A stretch of 6,755 bases of DNA, from positions 1 to 6,755 of the forward strand of contig JAGCZE010000224.1 in assembly GCA_017960415.1 (NCBI GenBank), in the 5' to 3' direction. Below, in pieces: positions 1 through 3,926 of this stretch. Origin of the DNA: Lachnospiraceae bacterium (lineage in GTDB: Bacteria; Bacillota_A; Clostridia; Lachnospirales; Lachnospiraceae). Position 1 is the first letter of the stretch; each line of letters starts with the position of its first letter. The notes below the pieces were generated by a model, which worked only from the letters and a program-made list of their open reading frames with translations, did not search any database and was not told the origin of the DNA. A program made the position numbers and the translations under genes.

Positions 1-360
1 ATCGATACGAAGTGGATGAACCATATCGACGATATGGACCAGCTGCGTCAGAGTATCGGCCTGCAGGCATTTGCGCAGCGTAATCCAGTTGATGAGTACA
101 AGCTCCAGGGCTTCGATATGTTCCAGGAGATGATCGAGGGCATTGAAGAGGATACCGTGCGCATGCTGCTGCGTGTTCAGGTTGAGCGCAAGATCGAGCG
201 TGAGCAGGTTGCAAATGAGACCGGTACCAACAAGGATGATACGGTTGCTAACGCACCTGTGAAGCGTTCCGCGAAGAAGATTATGCCGAACGATCCCTGC
301 CCGTGCGGAAGCGGCAAGAAGTTCAAGTTCTGCTGCAAGGGGAACGGGAAGTACGACTGA
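1..360 (+). CDS. secA: Protein translocase ATPase subunit SecA, C-terminal part (5' end outside window)
   Basis: SecA is the ATPase motor that pushes unfolded preproteins through the SecYEG channel at the cytoplasmic membrane. Only the last 119 codons are visible, open from base 1 and ending in TGA at 358-360. The reading begins in the helical scaffold/wing region with IDTKWMNHIDDMDQLRQ, followed by the segments SIGLQAFAQRNP, DEYKLQGFDMFQEMI and RMLLRVQ, all typical of SecA. A charged, variable linker follows, then the C-terminal zinc-binding tail DPCPCGSGKKFKFCC, a CxCx8CC pattern where many relatives have CxCx8CH. This tail is known to bind zinc and SecB or the ribosome in other bacteria. 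The nucleotide-binding and preprotein-binding domains lie upstream of the window. ATG codons inside the fragment are internal methionines, not starts. prfB follows 240 bp downstream, a common Firmicutes order. The identification is secure. Confidence 0.97.
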   Translation: MDTKWMNHIDDMDQLRQSIGLQAFAQRNPVDEYKLQGFDMFQEMIEGIEEDTVRMLLRVQVERKIEREQVANETGTNKDDTVANAPVKRSAKKIMPNDPCPCGSGKKFKFCCKGNGKYD

Positions 361-394
361 GGAGTATGAACACCTCATCCGGCACTTCGTGCCA

Positions 395-461
395 CCTTCC
401 CCTCAAGGGGAAGGCAGAAAGCAGTTTAAATTTGCCAGTTATAGGAATAGTGACCGATTGG
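395..461. repeat. 67-bp direct repeat, copy 1 (inside palindromic element)
   Basis: This is the first copy of a 67-bp unit that starts with the CCTTCCCCT/AGGGGAAGG hairpin and continues with an AT-rich segment containing GCAGTTTAAATTTGCC and ending in CCGATTGG. By eye it differs from copy 2 at about five positions, two of them in the hairpin loop. Confidence 0.9.
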
Positions 462-528
462 CCTTCCCCTTGAGGGGAAGGCAGAAAGCAGTTTAAATTT
501 GCCAATTATAGGAATAGTACCCGATTGG
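462..528. repeat. 67-bp direct repeat, copy 2 (inside palindromic element)
   Basis: This is the second copy of the 67-bp unit, directly abutting copy 1. A third hairpin (529-548) begins where a third unit would start, but the sequence then leads into the right-hand terminal hairpin, so the element ends with a hairpin only. The pattern suggests internal tandem duplication of a single-core element. Confidence 0.9.
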
Positions 529-600
529 CCTTCCCCTTTAGGGGAAGGTGCCCGCGTAGCGGGCGGATGAGGTGAAAATAATCACTGAAAAGGATAGAGT

Positions 601-1737
601 ATGGTAGCACTTGACCAGCGAAAATACGAGCTGAACCAGTACCAGAAGCCTCTTGAAGAAGTGGGTGCGTCTCTTGACCTGAAGAACAAAGGTTACAGGG
701 TTGAGGAGATCGAGGGCATCATGGAAGAGGAGGGTTTCTGGAATGATGCCGAGAAGGCTCAGAACTACATGAAAGAACTGAAAAACCTCAAGGACACCAT
801 TTCGGGTTACGAGGAGCTCTCGAAAAGATTCGAGGATCTGTATGCCCTGATCGATATGGTAAATGAGGAAAACGATGAGTCCATGGTGGACGAAGTACGC
901 GAGGAATTCGACGGATTTGTAAAGGAATTCGAGGATATGCGTATTTCCACACTGCTGGACGGTGAATTTGACAAAGATAACGCGATCGTGACACTGCATG
1001 CGGGCGCGGGAGGAACGGAGGCCTGCGACTGGGCAAGCATGATGTACCGTATGTATTCGATGTGGGCACAGGCAAGAGGTTTTTCGCTGGAGCTGCTGGA
1101 TTTCCTTGAGGGAGATGAAGCAGGCTACAAGGCCATCACCTTCCAGATCAACGGTACCAATGCTTACGGTTATCTGAAATCGGAACACGGCGTGCACAGA
1201 CTCGTGCGTATGTCGCCGTTCAATGCTCAGGGCAAGCGCCAGACTTCATTTGTATCATGCGATGTTATGCCTGATATAGAGGAAGATCTTGATATCGACA
1301 TTCCCGAAGAGGACATCCGTATCGATGTCTTCAGATCGTCGGGTGCGGGCGGACAGAAGGTCAACAAGACATCATCGGCGATCCGTATCACCCATTTTCC
1401 GACCGGAATCGTTGTATCCTGTCAGAATGAGCGTTCACAGTACCAGAACAAGGATAAGGCCATGCAGATACTGAAGTCCAAGCTCCTTATCCTGAAACAG
1501 CAGGAGAATCTTGATAAGACCGCAGATATCCGCGGCGAGGTCAAGGATAACAACTTCGGCAGCCAGATCAGGTCATATTTCCTGCAGCCTTACAAGATGA
1601 TTAAAGACCTGCGGACCGGTGTCAGCACATCAAATGCAGACGCAGTGCTGAACGGCGATATCGATCTGTTCATCAACGGTTATCTGAAATGGCTCAAGCA
1701 GGGTTGTCCTCCCTACAAGGGCGGAGATATCGAGTAA
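601..1737 (+). CDS. prfB: Peptide chain release factor 2 (RF2), single-frame form
   Basis: RF2 recognises UGA and UAA stop codons in the ribosomal A site and triggers hydrolysis of peptidyl-tRNA. The 378-residue product is slightly longer than the familiar roughly 365-residue RF2. The SPF tripeptide that reads the stop codon is at residues 205-207, and the catalytic GGQ loop is at 250-252 within RSSGAGGQKVNKT. Residue 246, equivalent to the Thr/Ala/Ser position studied in E. coli, is Ser here. The N-terminal helical domain, HAGAGGTEACDWA (133-145), YLKSEHGVHRLVR and the C-terminal GSQIRSY and IKDLRTGV motifs are all present. The start ATG has AAAGGA about 6 nt upstream, and its protein N terminus, LDQRKYELNQYQKPLEEV, matches the family. 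Unlike many bacterial prfB genes there is no in-frame UGA near codon 25: the equivalent site reads TCT CTT GAC in frame (670-678). Function is secure. Confidence 0.97.
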   Translation: MVALDQRKYELNQYQKPLEEVGASLDLKNKGYRVEEIEGIMEEEGFWNDAEKAQNYMKELKNLKDTISGYEELSKRFEDLYALIDMVNEENDESMVDEVREEFDGFVKEFEDMRISTLLDGEFDKDNAIVTLHAGAGGTEACDWASMMYRMYSMWAQARGFSLELLDFLEGDEAGYKAITFQINGTNAYGYLKSEHGVHRLVRMSPFNAQGKRQTSFVSCDVMPDIEEDLDIDIPEEDIRIDVFRSSGAGGQKVNKTSSAIRITHFPTGIVVSCQNERSQYQNKDKAMQILKSKLLILKQQENLDKTADIRGEVKDNNFGSQIRSYFLQPYKMIKDLRTGVSTSNADAVLNGDIDLFINGYLKWLKQGCPPYKGGDIE

Positions 1738-1782
1738 TTCACATGAAAGAGCATATAAATATGTTTTGGGAGGTAACGAAGG

Positions 1783-2331
1783 ATGTTTGCGACACAGGTT
1801 ATTTTCGAAGTAAACGGTCAGAAATATTCGTTGAACAGTCTTTATGTCAGGGCAGTGGAACATGCACAGGGCATAACGATGCTTCCGGGTGCACCTGAGT
1901 GCGTTGTCGGGGTTACCGATCTGCGCGGAGAATGGGTACCGATCTGTGATCTGAACATCAAGTTCAGGACAGGTGTGCAGGGAAAACCCGATAGAGAGGT
2001 TATTTTCGTTAATTATTCCCAGGGCTGCATCGGCTGTCTTGTGGATACCGTTGACGAGATAGGCGCTGTTACCGAGGATCTTCAGATGAAGCTTCCCAAT
2101 ATTATTCAGACCGAACAGACTTCTTATGTTGAGGGTATTGTCCGTCACAAGGGCGAACTTGTTACCGCAATTCACCACGAGGGCATCCTGACTCCCAATG
2201 AGGCTGCCCAGCTGTCTGTGGCAATGAAGGGCCTGCTCCGCAAGAAACAGGAAGAGCAGGACGCACTGCTCGCTGCCGAGGCCGCAAGGAAAGAGGCTGA
2301 GGAAAAGCTGAAGGCAGAAAATAAGGAATAA
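1783..2331 (+). CDS. cheW: CheW-type chemotaxis coupling protein
   Basis: CheW is a cytoplasmic scaffold that links methyl-accepting chemoreceptors to the histidine kinase CheA. The 182-residue product carries one CheW domain covering roughly residues 4-140. It has the N-terminal strand QVIFEVNGQKYSL, the motif VVGVTDLRGEWVPICDL (41-57, matching the conserved N-x-RG-x-x-x-P-x-x-DL region with D in place of N), REVIFV (71-76), the VDTVDEI region (88-93) and YVEGIVRHKGELVTAI (115-130). After the domain comes a charged, probably alpha-helical tail (about 150-182) rich in Lys, Glu and Ala, longer than in a minimal CheW. GGGAGG at 1768-1773 sits 9 nt before the ATG and fixes the start. The gene lies 45 bp after prfB with no terminator between, so co-transcription is plausible. 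It is not beside other che genes in this window. It could be a paralogue serving a specific receptor array; the CheW family call is firm, its exact partner unknown. Confidence 0.92.
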   Translation: MFATQVIFEVNGQKYSLNSLYVRAVEHAQGITMLPGAPECVVGVTDLRGEWVPICDLNIKFRTGVQGKPDREVIFVNYSQGCIGCLVDTVDEIGAVTEDLQMKLPNIIQTEQTSYVEGIVRHKGELVTAIHHEGILTPNEAAQLSVAMKGLLRKKQEEQDALLAAEAARKEAEEKLKAENKE

Positions 2332-2344
2332 CGATATAAGCGAG

Positions 2345-2378
2345 GGCCGGATTTGCCTATACACAGGTGAATCCGGCC
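2345..2378 (+). other. Hairpin downstream of cheW
   Basis: GGCCGGATT (2345-2353) pairs perfectly with AATCCGGCC (2370-2378), with a possible CCT/AGG extension inside the loop. It is followed by CAATTG and an A-run rather than a T-run, so on its own it is not a classical intrinsic terminator on the + strand. It lies immediately after the cheW stop and before the true terminator, and may protect the mRNA 3' end. Confidence 0.6.
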
Positions 2379-2392
2379 AATTGAAAAAAGGC

Positions 2393-2428
2393 AATTCCCG
2401 CTGAACAAACAGGTCGCGGGAATTTTTT
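2393..2428 (+). terminator. Rho-independent terminator after cheW
   Basis: AATTCCCGC (2393-2401) pairs with GCGGGAATT (2416-2424) around a 14-nt loop, and the downstream arm runs straight into a six-T tract (2423-2428). It would end transcripts coming from cheW and perhaps from prfB. An A-run at 2384-2389 on the upstream side means some function on the opposite strand is possible. Confidence 0.85.
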
Positions 2429-2450
2429 ATAATATATTACTCTACCAACA

Positions 2451-2468
2451 GTATAAAAAAATTTATAC
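2451..2468. promoter_or_regulatory. AT-rich inverted repeat upstream of the XRE remnant (possible operator)
   Basis: GTATAAA-AAAA-TTTATAC is a perfect 7-bp inverted repeat in the spacer before the regulator remnant. A second, spaced inverted repeat follows at 2478-2510 (CATCAGT and ACTGATG, 19 bp apart). Dyads like these upstream of helix-turn-helix regulators often serve as autoregulatory operators, but no convincing -35/-10 pair was identified and the assignment is inference. Confidence 0.35.
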
Positions 2469-2552
2469 GAATAGTAGCATCAGTGTATTCCGTTAATAAA
2501 AAAACTGATGTATCATTAACCCATAAACAAGGCAGACCGTTTTGGAGAGATT

Positions 2553-2717
2553 ATGAAACCTAATATTGCAGAAAATATCAAAACATTCAGAAAAGAAAGA
2601 AAACTGACTCAGGAGCAGCTTGCGGAGGCAATGGGAGTGACGACCGGGGCTGTACATAAGTGGGAAGCCGGTCTTTCGACACCTGAACTTTCAATGGTTA
2701 TATCAAGGGCGGTCTGA
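2553..2717 (+). pseudogene. XRE-family helix-turn-helix regulator, 5' remnant
   Basis: A start codon with GGAGAG 3 nt upstream opens a 54-codon frame. The product, beginning MKPNIAENIKTFRKERKLTQ, is the N-terminal DNA-binding part of an XRE/Cro-type repressor. It contains the first helix, the helix-turn-helix (LTQEQLAEAMGV, then TTGAVHKWEAG, residues 18-40) and the start of the next helix (STPELSMV). Relatives continue after SMV with a further helix and usually a C-terminal region; here the frame instead runs into ISRAV and a stop. From about 2699 the DNA matches a transporter gene in another frame, so the regulator is cut short, most likely by a deletion. A short peptide could still be made, but it lacks the last helix of the fold and is unlikely to work normally. 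Its original target was perhaps the adjacent transporter. Confidence 0.8.
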
Positions 2718-3739
2718 TAATCGTCGCTACGGTGCTGATGATCCTGTATAATGCCGCAACGGCGCATATTATAATACTGTTTATCGTCGGGGCCGTGGGC
2801 AATGCCGTGAGCGGTATATTTTCGCCTGCAGCGGGGGCCCTGTTCCCGCATATTATCGAAGAAGAAAGGCTTCAGCAGGCAAATTCCTATATTACGATCA
2901 AAAGTTCATTGCTCGTCATCTTCGGCGTGGTCCTTGCAGGCATCATGTATTCTGCAATGCCTGTAAACACGCTGTTCCTGATAGTCGGCGTGTGCTATGT
3001 GCTTTCAGGCGTTTCAGAAATGTTCATCCGGTATGAGGCGGAAAAACGACAGGAAAAACTTACGATCGGGCTTGCTCTGGCGGATATGAGAGACGGTATC
3101 AGGTATATCGCGGCGAAAAAAGCTATACTGGTATTTATGCTGTCCATATTGTTTATCAACTTCTTCTTTACGCCTGTAACCTCCAATTTCCTGCCCTTCT
3201 TCATAAAAACAGATGTTGCGGCGGCAGCATCTTATCTGTTTGACAGTGTGCTGAAACCTGAAATGTGGTCATCGGTTGTAAGCGTGATGTTTGGCGTAAG
3301 CTCCCTTGTGAGTGCAGCGATCTTAAGCGCCCGAAAGCCGGATGAAAAATGCGGCCGGAAGGTTTCGATCCTCATTGCCGTGATCTCTGTCGTTATGATA
3401 ATGCTGACGGTAAGCTTTTGGCTGTTTGTGGATATGGGAAGATCACTGAACGTTTTCCTGACAGTCTTCTGCGCAGGATCACTGATCATAGGTTATCTCA
3501 TTCCTGCCATAAATATCCCTGTTGGCACAATGTTCATGCGTGTTGTTGACCGGGACAAGCTGAGCAAGGTCGGAAGTATCACGAATGTTTTCTCCCAGGG
3601 ACTTATTCTCATAGCCACAGCTCTGGCTGGTATCATTCTCCAGAATCTCGGAAGTACGGCGCTTCTGCTCGGATGTTCCGTGGGTTTTACAGCTACGGCA
3701 TTATTTATGATCTTCAATAAGGATGTGAAGACGATCTGA
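2699..3739 (+). pseudogene. MFS (DHA3/MFS_3-like) transporter lacking its N-terminal part
   Basis: This frame encodes the C-terminal three quarters of a major facilitator superfamily transporter of the macrolide-efflux/DHA3 type, which export drugs or other small molecules using the proton gradient. Homologous-looking sequence begins at YIKGGLIIVATVLMILYNA (from 2699), before the first possible start, GTG at 2732, and that GTG has no ribosome binding site. About ten hydrophobic segments remain (equivalent to TM3-TM12), with the family-like stretches IFSPAAGALFPHII and QQANSYI near the start and a charged cytoplasmic loop (RYEAEKRQEKL) between the halves. The missing part, roughly TM1-TM2 plus the TM2-3 loop where the DRxxR-type motif A sits, would be essential. 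The body of the frame is undamaged, so the truncation looks recent. The substrate cannot be inferred. It may instead be an assembly joint; see findings. Confidence 0.78.
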
Positions 3740-3863
3740 TCGCGAGTATAACTCAGTCATAAAGTCCGGTTTGCGGCACACAGGCAGTTGCTTGAAAGTT
3801 TCTAATTTATACCTGACAGCATAACAAAATCCCTTCCGGAAGTGGTAATATCGTATCGTGAAT

Positions 3864-3889
3864 GTATGGTAAGGGAATACTTGCCATAC
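3864..3889. promoter_or_regulatory. Inverted repeat upstream of the surface-protein gene
   Basis: GTATGGTAAG (3864-3873) and CTTGCCATAC (3880-3889) form a 10-bp inverted repeat around GGAATA, with one position giving a G-T wobble pair. It lies 37 bp before the start codon and could be an operator or a 5' leader hairpin. TACAAT at 3893-3898 is a possible -10 box but no good -35 box is spaced for it, so the promoter is not placed. Confidence 0.35.
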
Positions 3890-3909
3890 TGATACAATAC
3901 CAGCTGTTG

Positions 3910-3917
3910 AAGGAGGG
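3910..3917 (+). promoter_or_regulatory. Strong ribosome binding site for the surface-protein gene
   Basis: AAGGAGGG is a near-perfect Shine-Dalgarno sequence 9 nt upstream of the ATG at 3927. It settles the start of a long frame that runs off the window and would otherwise be easy to miss. Confidence 0.9.
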
Positions 3918-3926
3918 ATCTGTATA

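Larger units (their letters stand above)
371..574. repeat. Palindromic intergenic repeat element with hairpins and outer inverted repeats
   Basis: The spacer between secA and prfB is almost entirely a structured element. Its ends are a perfect 11-bp inverted repeat: CACCTCATCCG at 371-381 and CGGATGAGGTG at 564-574. Just inside each end is a short hairpin with a 3-nt loop: GGCAC-TTC-GTGCC (381-393) and GCCCGC-GTA-GCGGGC (550-564). Between them lie three 20-bp hairpins (395-414, 462-481, 529-548), each CCTTCCCCT, two variable bases, AGGGGAAGG, spaced exactly 67 bp apart. It resembles the REP- or MITE-like intergenic elements I associate with gut Clostridia, but I cannot name a family. No coding potential is evident. 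It ends 26 bp before the prfB start, so transcripts reading from secA into prfB would carry it as RNA structure. Confidence 0.85.
3740..3926. other. Spacer between transporter remnant and surface-protein gene
   Basis: This 187-bp region holds no convincing gene and no clear terminator for the transporter remnant. It contains a 10-bp self-complementary CTTCCGGAAG at 3833-3842, the inverted repeat at 3864-3889 and the ribosome binding site of the next gene. A promoter for the surface protein is expected here but not clearly recognisable. Confidence 0.6.

Noticed and set aside
395..548. Three evenly spaced palindromic 20-mers that look like a CRISPR array
   Set aside because: The intervening 47-bp segments are near-identical copies of each other rather than unique spacers, and the repeats sit inside outer inverted repeats. 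This is a tandemly duplicated palindromic element.
538..1197. A 219-codon open frame on the minus strand opposite prfB
   Set aside because: It is fully antisense to a highly conserved gene, has no ribosome binding site or recognisable domain, and reads as a codon-bias shadow.
2732..3739. An intact MFS transporter starting at GTG 2732
   Set aside because: Transporter-like sequence extends upstream of this codon to about 2699, there is no Shine-Dalgarno sequence, and the first two membrane segments are missing.
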